NCBI GenBank assembly: GCA_002328585.1
Contig: DCUV01000030.1
Span: forward strand, 1 to 45,360
Origin: Spirochaetia bacterium UBA2205
GTDB lineage: Bacteria > Spirochaetota > UBA4802 > UB4802
DNA: 45,360 nucleotides
Direction of reading: 5' to 3'
Every line of letters starts with the position of its first letter. Positions within the stretch are counted from its first letter, which is position 1. The notes under the pieces were generated by a model. That model saw only the letters and a program-made list of their open reading frames with translations. It was not told the origin of the DNA and did not search any database. Shown here piece after piece: positions 45,292-45,360 of the stretch. Position numbers and translations under genes: made by a program.

Positions 45292-45308
45292 CAAAGGGAA
45301 AAAGCAGT

Positions 45309-45360
45309 GGCATACTGGGGCTGGCGTGGTTGGGATTATCCAGAGCAGGGAGTATGCTAT
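45309..45360 (+). repeat. Orphan copy of the giant gene's pre-tip region (copy 2, truncated by window end)
   Basis: These bases match 43239-43290 with three mismatches (A/G at 45326, C/T at 45330, G/A at 45335). In the giant gene's frame they are GCA/GCG, CTG/TTG and GGG/GGA, all synonymous. The frame here is open back to a TGA at 45237-45239, but it has no ATG or ribosome site, as expected of a silent donor cassette. The tip it leads to lies beyond the window. Confidence 0.85.

Larger units (their letters stand above)
44964..45308. other. Structured non-coding spacer between the toxin module and the second tip cassette
   Basis: No gene of credible length is present. The second half is much more GC-rich than the adjacent immunity gene and is full of inverted repeats. 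One hairpin spans 45154-45190 (CGTGC/GCACG, then an eight-pair inner stem with loop AGACAGG). A small hairpin CACAC-CGCC-GTGTG lies at 45225-45238. A strong hairpin lies at 45259-45291, listed separately. The cassette homology begins 18 bases after the last hairpin. It may be a dispersed repeat, an RNA element or a recombination site. Confidence 0.5.

Noticed and set aside
45121..45308. Group II intron end or integron attC site
   Set aside because: GTGCG and GAGC-like pieces are present, but there is no domain V pattern, no reverse transcriptase, and no RYYYAAC/GTTRRRY core sites; only hairpins can be supported.
1..45360. CRISPR array or prophage
   Set aside because: No regularly spaced repeats, cas genes, integrase or phage structural genes are visible.

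Overview
The window looks like a chromosomal segment of a moderately AT-rich, Gram-negative-type (diderm) bacterium. Many lipoprotein and Sec signals, a TolC/RND export operon and hybrid kinases carrying REC and SpoIIE-type phosphatase domains are present. Together with a giant secreted protein resembling the very long surface/secreted proteins of leptospiras, this suggests an uncultured spirochaete-like lineage. That placement is inference; no rRNA or ribosomal protein is present to test it.

Layout. (1) 1-2307: the end of an insertion sequence (start of a transposase, minus strand) abuts a hybrid histidine kinase that appears to have lost its N-terminal sensor. (2) 2379-2462: tRNA-Leu(CAG). 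(3) 2494-4248, minus strand: a thioredoxin-reductase-like flavoprotein followed by a two-domain glutaredoxin-like oxidoreductase. The second active site of the latter is interrupted by an in-frame TGA, immediately followed by a well-formed bacterial SECIS hairpin, so it is read here as a selenoprotein (U-P-Y-C). (4) 4549-9319: a three-gene, ferredoxin-rich glutamate synthase operon of the 'archaeal' type, followed by a convergent GntR/FCD regulator with a palindrome overlapping its likely promoter. (5) 10517-13577: an aroK-aroC fusion, ribF and an O6-alkylguanine-DNA methyltransferase, tightly packed. (6) 13889-17142: an HD/HD-GYP protein and a chemoreceptor with a periplasmic haem-c (CxxCH) sensor domain, separated by dispersed-repeat-like sequence. 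(7) 17287-31278, minus strand: a nine-gene export operon with three small envelope lipoproteins, TolC, a membrane-fusion protein, two Ig-like lipoproteins and two different RND permeases. (8) 31789-45360: a small exported-protein gene overlapping a 3856-residue secreted giant protein, then a small exported discoidin-like protein, a structured non-coding spacer, and the beginning of a second copy of the giant gene's 3' region.

The last region is the most striking. The giant protein has a Sec signal, thousands of residues of helical stalk, a glycine-rich hydrophobic region, and a C-terminal papain-like C39 domain with recognisable Gln, Cys, His and Asp residues. The tip and the gene after it are more AT-rich than the stalk. 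At 45309-45360 the sequence returns to the pre-tip region (copy at 43239-43290) with 49/52 identities; all three differences are synonymous, and no start codon is evident. This is the architecture of polymorphic toxin systems with orphan C-terminal cassettes (as in CDI, Rhs and Maf loci), here on a protein that does not look like CdiA, Rhs or MafB. The window ends before the second tip is visible, so cassette exchange is a strong hypothesis and not yet a demonstrated fact.
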